A DNA stretch of 64,000 bases from Bradyrhizobium sp. NP1 (GCF_030378205.1 NZ_CP127385.1:6116001-6180000), one strand, 5' to 3'; counted from the first letter of the stretch, positions 16,940 to 26,723 are shown. The notes: generated from the sequence alone by a model not told the origin. A program made the numbers and translations.

Positions 16940-17508
16940 GCTTCTCCGAGCGCGATCGGCGCGTTCTTGCTTGTTTCGATGCCCTCGACATGCGTGGCAT
17001 CATGATGCGGCAGCTCGTCGGTCCAGAAGTAGGCCCACATCACCTGCAAAAAGCGGAAGCACATCAGATAGGAGCCGAGCGGAATGCAGGCATAGACCAG
17101 CCAGCTCGGCAGTTCGAGGTCGGGCGACACCTGGTCGGTGTGCATCAGCTCGATCACGAACTTGGCGCCCATGGTGCCGACGATCGCGGTGAACAGCGCG
17201 CCACCCGCGAGCCCGAACAGGATGGTAGCCTTGCGCCAGCGGTCGTTGAGGCGGTTGATCAGGACGTCGACGCCGACATGGATGCCGGTGCGCACGCCGT
17301 AGGCCGCGCCGAACTTGGCCATCCAGATGAACATGTAGATGCACAGTTCCTGCGACCAGGCGAGGTTGATCTGGAACAGGATCGGATAGAGCAACGGCAC
17401 GTCCACCAGGAAACGGTGGGCCACGGCGATGAAGGTGATCACGGTCGCGGCGCCCATCAGGGACGCGATGATGATCTCCTCCAGCCGGTCGAGAATGCGC
17501 AACAGCAT
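16936..17508 (-). CDS. dctQ: TRAP transporter small permease subunit (DctQ)
   Basis: A 190-residue membrane protein with four predicted hydrophobic segments (ASLMGAATVITFIAVAHRF near the N-terminus, then NLAWSQELCIYMFIWMAKF, the ILFGLAGGALFTAIVGTMG region and a segment near residue 140). The combination W-S-Q-E and IWMAKFGAAYGVR is common in DctQ. It lies between the binding-protein and large-permease genes and is translationally coupled to the latter. The C-terminal tail is longer and more acidic/His-containing than usual. Confidence 0.9.
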   Translation of the reverse strand: MLLRILDRLEEIIIASLMGAATVITFIAVAHRFLVDVPLLYPILFQINLAWSQELCIYMFIWMAKFGAAYGVRTGIHVGVDVLINRLNDRWRKATILFGLAGGALFTAIVGTMGAKFVIELMHTDQVSPDLELPSWLVYACIPLGSYLMCFRFLQVMWAYFWTDELPHHDATHVEGIETSKNAPIALGEA

Positions 17509-17588
17509 GCGTGTCCCCTACGCCAGCCGGGCGGTTGCGAGCCGCCCGACCATGTCCCCTCTTTTCGCGAATTCGACGCGCGCTGGCC

Positions 17589-18593
17589 CTAGTTCATCGG
17601 ACCTCGGCCGGTCTCCTTCAGGAATTCGTCGATCAGGGGCTGGCCGACGCGCGAGGCGACATCCTTGTAGACCGGCATCATCGCCTTGCGCATCGCCTCG
17701 TCCTGTTCGGGCGAAAGCGAAATGATCTCGGTCTTGCCGGCCTTCTTGATCGCATCCAGCGCGTCGTCGTTTTCCTTCGCCGACTGGTTGTTGCCGTACT
17801 CGGTGGCTTCCTTCATCGCTTTGGCGAGCTGGTCGCGAACGTCGCCCGGCAGGCCGTCCCAGAACTTCTTGTTCACGACCACGACGTAGCCGATATAGCC
17901 GTGGTTGGTGACGGTGGCGTATTTCTGCACCTCGTGCATCTTCTGGGTGTAGATGTTGGACCAGGTGTTCTCCTGCCCGTCGACGACGCCGGTCTGCAGC
18001 GCCTGGTAGACTTCGGAAAACGCCATCACCTGCGGAATCGCGCCGAGCGCGCGGAACTGCGCTTCCAGCACCTTCGACGACTGGATGCGGAATTTCAGGC
18101 CCTTGTAGTCGGCCGGCGAAAGCAGCTTCTTGTTGGCGCTCATCTGCTTGAAGCCGTTGTCCCAATAGGCCAGTCCCGTCATGCCCTTCGAGTCCAGGAG
18201 CTTGAGCAGCTTGGCGCCGAGCGGGCCATCGGTCACCTTGCGCAGCGTCTTGAGGTCCGGAAGGATGTAGGGCAGATCGAACACCTCGAATTCCCTGATG
18301 CCGATCGGGCCGAATTTCGAATTCGACGGCGCGAGCATCTGCACGGCCCCGAGCTGCAGCGCCTCGAGCTCTTCCTTGTCCTTGTACAGCGTGGAGTTCG
18401 GATAGACTTCGACCTTGACCTTGCCGTTGGTGTACTTCTCAGCCAGCTCCTTGAACTTGTCGGCCGCCTTGCCCTTCGGCGTGTCTGCGGCGACGACATG
18501 GCTGAACTTGATCACGATGGGCGTCTGCGCCGACGCCGGTCCGATCAGGGTGAGCGCCGCAATCGAAGCAGCAGCCAGGATCAATCTTCGCAT
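17589..18593 (-). CDS. dctP: TRAP transporter substrate-binding protein (DctP)
   Basis: A 334-residue periplasmic receptor with signal peptide MRRLILAAASIAALTLIGPASA and the DctP motifs IKFSHVVAADTPKGKAADKF, YPNSTLYKDKEELEALQLGAVQM and QALQTGVVDGQENTWSNIYTQK. The conserved Arg of the substrate carboxylate clamp in this family is probably in GLKFRIQSSKV near residue 147. First gene of the dctPQM set, with 80 bp to dctQ. The substrate is probably an organic acid but cannot be named. Confidence 0.93.
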   Translation of the reverse strand: MRRLILAAASIAALTLIGPASAQTPIVIKFSHVVAADTPKGKAADKFKELAEKYTNGKVKVEVYPNSTLYKDKEELEALQLGAVQMLAPSNSKFGPIGIREFEVFDLPYILPDLKTLRKVTDGPLGAKLLKLLDSKGMTGLAYWDNGFKQMSANKKLLSPADYKGLKFRIQSSKVLEAQFRALGAIPQVMAFSEVYQALQTGVVDGQENTWSNIYTQKMHEVQKYATVTNHGYIGYVVVVNKKFWDGLPGDVRDQLAKAMKEATEYGNNQSAKENDDALDAIKKAGKTEIISLSPEQDEAMRKAMMPVYKDVASRVGQPLIDEFLKETGRGPMN

Positions 18594-18775
18594 GGTTCCT
18601 CCCGCGTAAGCGAGACGTGCGCCTAAAGCCGGCGCCGCCCCCGGTGTTCTCAGTCACCTGCACCAATACAGAGAAGCCGCCGGGAATGCCATTGCCCCTT
18701 TAGCAGGGGTGTTTTCGTCCCTTGCTGCAACGCAAAACGCGGCGCTGGCGGGCGCCGCGTCCTGATTTCCAACTT

Positions 18776-18865
18776 CGTAGGTTGGGCAAAGGCGCGACTG
18801 CGCCGTGCCCACCATCTCGCGTTGACCGGCAATGGTGGGCACGCTTTCGCTTTGCCCACCCTACG
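18776..18865. repeat. Palindromic interspersed repeat, family R1 (GTGGGCA type)
   Basis: CGTAGGTTGGGCAAAGGCGC ... GCGCCGTGCCCACC and, inverted, GGTGGGCACGCTTTCGCTTTGCCCACCCTACG-type sequence form a large imperfect hairpin in the 315-bp gap between dctP and leuA. A second copy lies at 49993-50087. No gene is seen in 18594-18908; I recall such elements as common in Bradyrhizobium intergenic DNA. Confidence 0.75.
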
Positions 18866-18908
18866 CAACAATGGTTTCAATCGCGCCCCGGATTGATGGC
18901 TCGCGCGA

Positions 18909-20474
<1,566 letters not shown>

Positions 20475-20511
20475 TGCTGAAAACTTCCTTTGGGTCGTGC
20501 GCCTTAGTTCA

Positions 20512-20588
20512 CTGGGCGCTGAAGGGTTTGTGATCTCGTCGAACCCCCTGAGTGCCCAGGCGCGACGCGCCCAGACGGCCCTCAGGGG
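20512..20588 (-). promoter_or_regulatory. leuA attenuator: mutually exclusive RNA pairings
   Basis: Downstream of the Leu codons of the leader peptide, four segments can pair in two exclusive ways in the minus-strand RNA. CCCCTGA (20588-20582, including the leader stop) pairs with TCAGGGG (20551-20545), and CTGGGCGC (20574-20567) pairs with GCGCCCAG (20519-20512). The two helices interlock, so only one can form. No U-rich terminator follows, so control may act on translation or by Rho rather than by an intrinsic terminator. Confidence 0.6.
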
Positions 20589-20698
20589 CCGATAAGAAGC
20601 AGAAGCCCGCCAATCAGGAGGGTGGACGCAGCCGGAATCGCGGGGGCGGCTTCGGCCGTCCCACCCCAAATTCCGATCTTTTCGCTGCGAATCAGCAT
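20582..20698 (-). CDS. leuA leader peptide (Leu-rich, 38 aa)
   Basis: An ATG at 20698 opens a 38-residue frame that begins MLIRSEKIGIWGG and ends STLLIGGLLLLIGP, with six Leu codons (CTC, CTG, CTT, CTG, CTT, CTT) in the last 13 codons, followed by the stop inside a regulatory stem. Leader peptides of this kind upstream of leuA are known in alphaproteobacteria, where a ribosome stalled at Leu codons changes RNA folding. AAGGG lies 8 nt upstream of the ATG. Confidence 0.75.
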   Translation of the reverse strand: MLIRSEKIGIWGGTAEAAPAIPAASTLLIGGLLLLIGP

Positions 20699-20857
20699 CT
20701 TCCGAACCCTTTTGGAGCGAAATCCTCGGTCAAAACCGTTACCGGTTGGTTGCCGGGATGCTTGCCCCGACGTCGTTCTAGACGAGAAAAGGCCAAAACC
20801 GCAACGCCAAAAGAAGGGCAGTGGCGCTGACCTAACGTCCACAAGTAAGCCGGCCGG

Positions 20858-21211
20858 TCAACCGGATGGGGTCGCTTTGGCGACCGAAAATTTCAGCGGA
20901 TGGCCGGCCTGCTCAGCACAGACTTTCGCACGGCTCGCCAAGTCACGGGCGTGCGTCTCCGCATAGACGCCGCAACTGGCTTGCCCATCGTGATGAGCTT
21001 CGAGCATGATTTTGATCGCTTCGTCGCGAGACTTTCCAAAGACGCGCTCCAAGACGTTTACCACAAAGTCCATCGGGGTAACGTCATCGTTGAAGACGAG
21101 CACTTCCAGCATTCTCGATCTCCGAAGGGCTGCATCGGTCAAATGGTGTGGCCAACCGCCACAAACAAGCGGAGCCGGCTTGCTTCGGAGCTCCGCGCAG
21201 CTGTTGGACAT
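20858..21211 (-). CDS. clpS: ATP-dependent Clp protease adaptor ClpS
   Basis: A 117-residue protein whose C-terminal 85 residues carry the ClpS core: LVFNDDVTPMDFVVNVL, GKSRDEAIKIMLEAHHDG and CGVYAETHARDLASR. ClpS delivers N-degron substrates to ClpAP. The acidic NDD and the MLxAH-type stretch are the residues that recognise destabilising N-terminal residues and bind ClpA. The N-terminal 30 residues (SNSCAELRSKPAPLVCGG) are unlike the usual extension. clpA is not adjacent, so this may be the second ClpS paralogue that many rhizobia have. The exact start is uncertain. Confidence 0.88.
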   Translation of the reverse strand: MSNSCAELRSKPAPLVCGGWPHHLTDAALRRSRMLEVLVFNDDVTPMDFVVNVLERVFGKSRDEAIKIMLEAHHDGQASCGVYAETHARDLASRAKVCAEQAGHPLKFSVAKATPSG

Positions 21212-21236
21212 AGGTCCGCCTTCCCGCGGCGCGTTT

Positions 21237-21640
21237 CACCCGGGTTGTGCATCAGGTCCCTCCTCAAAAGGAGGGCGCAGGGAAAGCCGGGTGCCGACTG
21301 CACCCGCAGCCTCGTATGCGAAGTGAGAAAAGCATACGAGTTAGTCACCACAGGTTCAGCCAGATCAACGCCGGCTCTCCCCGCACGAATGGTTTTAACG
21401 GTTTCCTTCGCGCTCTCCCCGGTGACCGGGCTTTCTTGCCACCGTCATCAGCGAGAGCTTGTCTCTCGCGAACTTGGCATCAGCGTCGGGATGCCAGGAC
21501 CACACGACTTCACCGTCCGCAGATCAGCGCATTCGTCTTGTACGCCGCCCGCGTCCATCGCATCCCGCGCTCAACGTTCGTGACGATGCGCAACGCCCCT
21601 CTTGGCGAGTGCGGGACGCGCCGATTGAAGCCACTGATTT
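21237..21640. repeat. Non-coding repeat-like element of Bradyrhizobium type
   Basis: Most of the 561-bp gap between clpS and the pilus-domain gene is filled by a sequence open in several frames but with no family similarity. It contains the perfect hairpin CCCTCCT-CAAA-AGGAGGG (about 21258) and phrases such as AAAGCCGGGTGCCGACTGCA and GTGACCGGGCTTTC. I recall very similar stretches scattered through Bradyrhizobium genomes and often annotated as short hypothetical proteins; I treat it as an ancient interspersed element rather than a gene. Confidence 0.45.
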
Positions 21641-21747
21641 GCCCGACAAACCAAGCGGAATATTTTTCGCTTAAGGACTGGACGACCCAAATCGGCTTGA
21701 TGCGCTTCACGTATTTCGATTTTGCGCGCACGTACCCCGGGCTAGCA

Positions 21748-21766
21748 GAATGTTGGAATCGGACCA
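21748..21766. repeat. Short interspersed repeat, family R4
   Basis: GAATGTTGGAATCGGACCA is the complement of the unit TGGTCCGATTCCAACATTC seen at 42072 and, in part, at 42585. It abuts the 3' end of the pilus-domain gene. Confidence 0.6.
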
Positions 21767-21772
21767 TTGGCG

Positions 21773-22165
21773 TCAGCCGAGCCGCGCTCGGTCCGGTCCG
21801 TGTGGCTGCGGTGTGAACCGCTGATCCGAGTTTCCCGCCGAAGCCGCCGCATCGCACCCGCCCGCTGCCGGCGCGCCACAGACTGAAACCCGGATATTGT
21901 CGATCACGATGCCGCGCGCGTCGATGAAAACGAGATTGGTGGCGCCGGGATTGAGCGGCTCGACCAGCACGGATCGATCGTCATCCGTGCGCACGTTGAC
22001 GATGTGCGGATCGCCCACCAGCACGGTTTCGAAACTCTGATCCAGCATAAGCCGCGATGCCGTGCCGACCCTGAGCACGACCGCGCGGTCACCGCCCGGC
22101 GCGCTGACGTTCGCAATCAGAAGCAGGATCGCTGCGACGACAAGCTCGCGGAAGACCGCTTTCAT
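21773..22165 (-). CDS. Secreted pilus-assembly N-terminal domain protein (CpaC/secretin N-domain-like)
   Basis: A 130-residue protein with a signal peptide (MKAVFRELVVAAILLLIANVSA). Its mature part matches the N-terminal domain of type II/III secretins and CpaC: VLRVGTASRLMLDQSFETVLVGDPHIVNV, VEPLNPGATNLVFID and GIVIDNIRVSV. It ends with a Gly/Ala-rich tail and lacks the secretin channel, so it is a stand-alone N-domain protein. No pilus genes are adjacent. The ATG at 22165 was preferred to the one at 22225 because it starts the signal peptide. The terminal 20 residues could be disrupted by the R4 repeat next to the stop. Confidence 0.75.
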   Translation of the reverse strand: MKAVFRELVVAAILLLIANVSAPGGDRAVVLRVGTASRLMLDQSFETVLVGDPHIVNVRTDDDRSVLVEPLNPGATNLVFIDARGIVIDNIRVSVCGAPAAGGCDAAASAGNSDQRFTPQPHGPDRARLG

Positions 22166-22345
22166 GGCTGGACCGCTCGATCGTTGGATTCGCTCGGCGC
22201 GAAATCGATCGACACGAATGATCACACAACCCGGCCGGTCCGCGTGTGGGCTGGCTCACATCGAGCCGGGCAATTGACGGCCACGGCCGCCTGCGCTCGT
22301 GCCACTCTGCAACACGTCAGACCAAACGCGCCGGCGGGCCAACGA

Positions 22346-22939
22346 TCAGAAGCAAAGGCTCAGCAGCTTGAGGTGGCATTCGCCGGCAGCCGCCTCGCGC
22401 TTCACCTCGCGCTTGACGACGCGCGGCTGCTTATCGACGACTGCGACCAGCGGCTCCTTGTCTTTCCGGCCCTTGATCCCCTTCGGCTGCTTCGGTTCGT
22501 AGTCGCCGGCAATCACCATTGCCCAATAGGTGCGGCGGCCCCTCGGGTCCCTGGCGCTGGCAATGCCGACGCGCGAGGCGTTGCGGAGCAGGAGGTTCTT
22601 GCGGTGCCCGCTCGAATTGATCCACTGGTCGAGCGTTTTCGGAAAATTCTCGTAGCCGTAGGCGATGTTCTCGGCGGCGGTGCCGGCGCGCGCCGGCGCG
22701 ATCCGGGACGAGAACGAGCCGAGCACGCTGTGATCGAGCTTGTCGCTTGCCGCCATCGCCTTGGCCTGCTCCATCGCAATGCGATCGAGCGTGGCATCGC
22801 GCGTGACGCGTCCCTCGCCATGCTGGAGGCGAAAGCCCGAGATCAGCTCGGCGGGTGATGATTCGGCGGCAAACGCGGAAGGCGCGGCAAGCGCGAGCCA
22901 GAACCCCAGCATCAATGCCGCAGTGACCGGACGTGTCAT
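22346..22939 (-). CDS. CAP (SCP/PR-1)-domain secreted protein
   Basis: A 197-residue protein with signal peptide MTRPVTAALMLGFWLALAAPSAFA, followed by a CAP domain with ISGFRLQHGEGRVTRDATLDRIAMEQA, HSVLG, ENIAYGYENFPKTLDQWINSSGHRKNLLLRNASRVG and TYWAMVIAGDY, the conserved His, Glu and His of the CAP cavity being visible. The basic tail (RKDKEPLVAVVDKQPRVVKR) ends in a Cys-containing AGECHLKLLSLCF. CAP proteins are extracytoplasmic and of varied, mostly unknown function in bacteria. Divergent from the MFS exporter gene. The start at 22939 begins the signal peptide. Confidence 0.85.
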   Translation of the reverse strand: MTRPVTAALMLGFWLALAAPSAFAAESSPAELISGFRLQHGEGRVTRDATLDRIAMEQAKAMAASDKLDHSVLGSFSSRIAPARAGTAAENIAYGYENFPKTLDQWINSSGHRKNLLLRNASRVGIASARDPRGRRTYWAMVIAGDYEPKQPKGIKGRKDKEPLVAVVDKQPRVVKREVKREAAAGECHLKLLSLCF

Positions 22940-23185
22940 CGCCCCAACTCTATGATCCCCAAGGAGGGCCCCCACCCTGGGGCCCCGACCCAGCTTTTGG
23001 GCCGACAATGCAGGCCTTTCGATGGCTACCGCCCGCGAGCGTGCGGCAGCGGTCCCTCGCCGCCCGACACCACCTGCGTACCAAGGCCGACCTGCCATCC
23101 AGAAACGAAGGTTGTGCATTGCAATATCGACGCTAAAACTCCTTTCAAATCAAATCCAAGAAGCAGTTGCGGAAGTTTCATCCAC

Positions 23186-24445
23186 GTGGCCGACATCAAT
23201 GCCGACGTCCCGATCCAGGTAGAGGTACCTCGACACCGCCCGATGGGATTCACCGAATTCGTCGTCGTGATCGCAGCGATCATGGCGCTGAATCCCCTGG
23301 CCATGGACATGATGCTGCCGGCGCTGCCGAACATCGGCGCGAGCTTTCACATCGATCTGGCCAACCGCCTGCAAGAAGTGCTGTCCGCGTTCCTGATCGG
23401 CTTCGGCGTCGGCCAGTTCATCATCGGACCCCTGTCGGATTCCTTTGGCCGCCGCCCGGTGCTGCTCGGCGGCATGGTGCTCTACGCGATCGCCAGTGTG
23501 CTGGCGGTGGCGGCGCCGACCTTCGAGACATTGCTGCTGGCGCGCGCGCTGGAGGGGCTCGGCACCTCGGCCACCCGCGTCATCGCGACCTCGATCGTGC
23601 GCGACTGCTATGCCGGCCGCCGCATGGCGAGCGTGGTGTCGCTCGCGATGATGGTGTTCATCGCGGTGCCCGTGCTCGCGCCCTCGTTCGGCCAGGCCGT
23701 GATGCTGATCACGCATTGGCGCGGCATCTTCGTGGCGCTGATGGCCTATGGCCTGGTGGCGCTGGTCTGGAGCTTCCTGCGGTTGCCGGAGACGCTGCCG
23801 GCTTCGGAGCGGAAGGCATTCTCGCTCTCCGAAGTGATCGACGCCTACCGGCAGACCGTGACGAACCGGCAGACGCTCGGCTATGCGGTGGCCGCCGGCG
23901 GCGTCCAGGGCGCGCTGTTCGCCTTCGTCTTCTGTTCGCAGCAGGTGTTCACCGGCATCTACAAGCTCGGACCCTATTTCCCCCTCGCCTTCGCCGCGGT
24001 GGCGATCGGCGTCGCCATCGCCGGCTTCCTGAACGCAAGGGTCGTCGGCCGCCTCGGCATGCGCGTGATGTCGCACAGCGCGCTGGTCGGCTTCCTCGCC
24101 GTCGCCGTGACCATGTTCGTGGCGGCGAAGCTTGGCGCGCTGCCGCTGGGATTGTTCATGGCGCTTGCGGCGCTGATGATGTTCGCCTTCGGGCTGATGG
24201 TTGCGAATTTCACGGCGCTGGCGATGGAGCCGCAGGGCCATATCGCGGGCACGGCGTCGTCGCTGTACGGAACGATCACCACGCTGTTAGGCATCGGGAT
24301 CGGCGCCACGATCGGGCAGGACTACGATGGCACGCTGCTGCCGTTCGCCACCGGTTTCCTGCTCTGCACGCTGGCGACGCTCGCGGTTGTCGCGATCACG
24401 GAAAAGGGGCGGCTGTTTCGGCCACATCCGCAGCCGAAGGCGTGA
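23186..24445 (+). CDS. Bcr/CflA-type MFS drug-efflux transporter
   Basis: A 12-helix major facilitator protein of about 419 residues with LNPLAMDMMLPALPNIG in the first helix, GFGVGQFIIGPLSDSFGRRPVLLGG (motif A), and ALEGLGTSATRVIATSIVRD, as in the Bcr/CflA branch. It is expected to export small toxic molecules at the inner membrane using the proton gradient. The start is uncertain: GTG at 23186 gives VADINADVPIQVEVPRHRPMGF, which I judge more like relatives than the later ATG at 23243; the frame is open back to 22952. It converges with the PPK2 gene, which ends 4 bp after it. Confidence 0.87.
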   Translation: MADINADVPIQVEVPRHRPMGFTEFVVVIAAIMALNPLAMDMMLPALPNIGASFHIDLANRLQEVLSAFLIGFGVGQFIIGPLSDSFGRRPVLLGGMVLYAIASVLAVAAPTFETLLLARALEGLGTSATRVIATSIVRDCYAGRRMASVVSLAMMVFIAVPVLAPSFGQAVMLITHWRGIFVALMAYGLVALVWSFLRLPETLPASERKAFSLSEVIDAYRQTVTNRQTLGYAVAAGGVQGALFAFVFCSQQVFTGIYKLGPYFPLAFAAVAIGVAIAGFLNARVVGRLGMRVMSHSALVGFLAVAVTMFVAAKLGALPLGLFMALAALMMFAFGLMVANFTALAMEPQGHIAGTASSLYGTITTLLGIGIGATIGQDYDGTLLPFATGFLLCTLATLAVVAITEKGRLFRPHPQPKA

Positions 24446-24449
24446 GCCG

Positions 24450-25388
24450 CTACTCCAGTTTGCCCTTCTGCTTCTTCGGCTTGCGCACGGGCTTGCCCTC
24501 GTGCTCCAGCGCCTCGCGCACGGCCTTGAACTCCTCGAGCGAGGCCTTGTCGACGCGGGGATAGCGCAGGTTGAGGCCTTCCAGCGCCCGCACGATGGTG
24601 GCGCCGATCACCAGGCGCGCGAACCATTTGTGATCGGCCGGCACCACGTGCCACGGCGCCACCGCGCTCGACGTGTGGCGGACGATATCCTGATAGACCG
24701 CCTGATAGCGATCCCAGCGCGCGCGCTCGGTGACATCGTCCATCGAAAACTTCCAATTCTTCGAGGGCTCGTCGAGCCGGCCGAGGAAGCGCTTGCGCTG
24801 CTCCTCCTTCGACAGGTTGAGGAAAAATTTCAGGACAATGGTGCCCTGGCGGCTCAGATAGCGCTCGAATGACGTGATGTCCTCGAAGCGCTCGCGCCAG
24901 ATGGCGTGGGTCATCAGTTTCGACGGGATCTTCTCCTTCGCCAGCAGTTCGGGATGCACGCGCGTTACCAGGCACTCCTCGTAATAGGAGCGGTTGAAGA
25001 TGCCGATATGCCCGCGCTCGGGCAATGCGAGCACATTGCGCCAGAGGAAATCGTGGCTGAGCTCCCTGGTCGACGGCGCCTTGAACGGGGTCACCTCGCA
25101 ACCCTGCGGATTGACACCTTCGAAGATCGCCTTGATCGCGCTGTCCTTGCCGGCCGCATCCATGCCCTGCAGGACCACGAGCACCGCCCAGCGGTCCTGG
25201 GCGTAGAGCTTGTCCTGGAAATCGGTGAGGCGCGTGCGCAGCGCGTCCAGAAGCTTGTAGCCCTCCTCCTTGTCGAGCCCGCCCTTCTCGGCGGTCTTGT
25301 GGGACCGCAGGTGGAATTCGCCGCTGCCGTCGACGCGGAACGGCAGGATGAAGCGGTCGAGATCGGTCGACGAGGGTTTCTTGCTCAT
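24450..25388 (-). CDS. ppk2: Polyphosphate kinase 2 family protein (PPK2)
   Basis: A 312-residue single-domain PPK2 protein. The P-loop is GMDAAGKDSAIKAIFEGVNPQG near residue 72, followed by RGHIGIFNRSYYEECLVTRVHPE with the conserved Arg and Asn, the lid lysine/arginine region EEQRKRFLGRLDEPSKNWKFSMDD and RWDRYQAVYQDIVRHTS. PPK2 enzymes transfer phosphate between polyphosphate and nucleoside mono- or diphosphates; the length and the single domain suggest class I or III, which cannot be separated by eye. The start at 25388 (MSKKPSSTDLDRF) is supported by family length; the frame is open upstream. Confidence 0.88.
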   Translation of the reverse strand: MSKKPSSTDLDRFILPFRVDGSGEFHLRSHKTAEKGGLDKEEGYKLLDALRTRLTDFQDKLYAQDRWAVLVVLQGMDAAGKDSAIKAIFEGVNPQGCEVTPFKAPSTRELSHDFLWRNVLALPERGHIGIFNRSYYEECLVTRVHPELLAKEKIPSKLMTHAIWRERFEDITSFERYLSRQGTIVLKFFLNLSKEEQRKRFLGRLDEPSKNWKFSMDDVTERARWDRYQAVYQDIVRHTSSAVAPWHVVPADHKWFARLVIGATIVRALEGLNLRYPRVDKASLEEFKAVREALEHEGKPVRKPKKQKGKLE

Positions 25389-25452
25389 GGGTGACGGTCC
25401 GCATTCCCAGACAGGTCGTCGTAGCGCGCTGAAGCGCAAAGTCTTGCCGCAT

Positions 25453-25547
25453 CGTCATTGCGAGCGCAAGCGAAGCAATCCAGCAAAATCTCGCGGCGAC
25501 AATAGAAGGCTGGATTACTTCGGAGCTCACGCTCCTCGCAATGACGG
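25453..25547. repeat. Palindromic repeat, family R2 (CGTCATTGCGAG type), copy 1
   Basis: CGTCATTGCGAGCG...GAAGCAATCCA and the reversed TGGATTACTTCGG...CGCTCCTCGCAATGACG form a long hairpin next to the 3' end of the GIY-YIG gene. This is a well-known kind of intergenic palindrome in Bradyrhizobium. The other full copy is on the other side of the gene. Confidence 0.8.
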
Positions 25548-25553
25548 ATGCGA

Positions 25554-25841
25554 CTAGGCCAGTGTATCGAAAAGATCATTCCATTCCGGGTTCAGACTTT
25601 CGATCAAAGCGAGTTTCTTGGCTCGACTACCAGCCTTGATCTGCTTTTCGCGCGTGATCGCATCGATCATGCTCGCGTGCGTCTCGTACCAGATCAACAG
25701 CTTGCAGTCATATTTCGAGGAAAATCCCTTGATCAGACCCTCGCGGTGCTCGAAGGCGCGGCGCGGCAGATTGGACGTCACGCCCGTATAGATCGTGCCG
25801 TTGCGACGATTTGCCATCATGTAAACGCACGGCTGCTTCAT
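25554..25841 (-). CDS. GIY-YIG domain small nuclease-like protein (UPF0213 type)
   Basis: A 95-residue protein beginning MKQPCVYMMANRRNGTIYTGVTSN, which carries the GIY-YIG pattern (V-Y-M ... I-Y-T-G) and the conserved Arg in LPRRAFEHR; Glu appears in TREKQIKAG. The family is common in Bradyrhizobium, often near short repeats. It lies between two copies of palindrome family R2, which may be incidental or may reflect a mobile repeat-gene unit. The stop codon is 6 bp from copy 1. No homing element or intron is visible. Confidence 0.82.
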   Translation of the reverse strand: MKQPCVYMMANRRNGTIYTGVTSNLPRRAFEHREGLIKGFSSKYDCKLLIWYETHASMIDAITREKQIKAGSRAKKLALIESLNPEWNDLFDTLA

Positions 25842-25867
25842 GGCAAAAGACACTAGACCAACCACTT

Positions 25868-25989
25868 CGTCATTGCGAGCCAGCGGATCGCGCGAACGCG
25901 CCCGATGATAGGCTCCGCGAAGCAATCCACGAATCCCGATGCGACAACGGTCTGGATTGCTTCGTCGCTGACGCTCCTCGCAATGACGG
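25868..25989. repeat. Palindromic repeat, family R2, copy 2
   Basis: CGTCATTGCGAGCCAGCGG...GAAGCAATCCACGAATCC and its complement GGATTGCTTCGTCGC...CTCCTCGCAATGACG make an extended hairpin between the GIY-YIG and NUDIX genes. A shorter, degraded piece of the same family is at about 42674-42720. Confidence 0.8.
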
Positions 25990-25992
25990 CGG

Positions 25993-26694
25993 CTAGCTGC
26001 CCAACTGCTGCTCGATGAAGGCGGTGACGAAGCGCGGCATCGCCGGCGTGAGATCGGAGATCGATCGCACCAGAAGGATCGCGGCAAGCTCCGGATGCGA
26101 TTGCCGCGCGAGATTGGCTTCGATCCGGGCACGCAAGGCCTCGCCAGGCGTGTCGACGTCGAGCAGACGGATCATCGCGACATAGGCGCTGCTTTCGATG
26201 CAGTGCCAATGCGCCGCCGCGCGGTACTCCGCAGATGTCAGCCCGGTCTCCTCCTCGGTCTCCCTGGCGACGCTGCCGGCGATATCGAGCCGGCCATCCC
26301 TGATATCGTCAGGGTCGGGCGTTCCGGACGGGAAATAGACGCGACCGGCGTTCGCCGTGTGTTTTCCCATCTCGCCCAGCACGAAAGCGCCGTCGCTGCC
26401 GCGCAGCGCGCCCATGCCGAAACCGTTGAAGACGCCAGCGTCGGCGAAGCCCCAGTCGCGCCAGGCGAGGAAGCTCGCGAAATCGGTCTCGAAATAGTCC
26501 GCGGCAAAGCGTGCGCCGTCGAAGACCGGATTGCGCCCGAGCAGCACACGTCCGTTCCAGAGCTTTGGCCGCTCGCGCTGCTTCTCGGCGAAATGCGCGT
26601 CGATCTCGGCGCTGCGCTCGCGGGCGAACGGCCAGGCCCAGGGCGTGATGCGCAGGTCGAGCGTCGTGACGCGGTGAATGCGCAGGTCAGTCAT
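25993..26694 (-). CDS. NUDIX hydrolase
   Basis: A 233-residue protein with the NUDIX box in the centre, GRLDIAGSVARETEEETGL near residue 130, in the pattern GX5EX7REUXEEXGU with the first Glu position replaced (LDIAG). REteEETGL keeps the metal-binding Glu residues. The N-terminal part (RITPWAWPFARERSAEIDAHFAEK) is of the kind found in NUDIX proteins of alphaproteobacteria with unknown nucleotide substrate. It lies 29 bp upstream of nothing obvious on its own strand; the following R2 repeat separates it from the GIY-YIG gene. Confidence 0.82.
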   Translation of the reverse strand: MTDLRIHRVTTLDLRITPWAWPFARERSAEIDAHFAEKQRERPKLWNGRVLLGRNPVFDGARFAADYFETDFASFLAWRDWGFADAGVFNGFGMGALRGSDGAFVLGEMGKHTANAGRVYFPSGTPDPDDIRDGRLDIAGSVARETEEETGLTSAEYRAAAHWHCIESSAYVAMIRLLDVDTPGEALRARIEANLARQSHPELAAILLVRSISDLTPAMPRFVTAFIEQQLGS

Positions 26695-26723
26695 CGCGTG
26701 CCCGCGCTTGCACTGCCGGCGCG

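Noticed and set aside
25453..25989. CRISPR-like paired repeats
   Set aside because: The repeats are two large palindromes flanking a gene, not short direct repeats with regular spacers. No array or cas gene is seen anywhere in the window.
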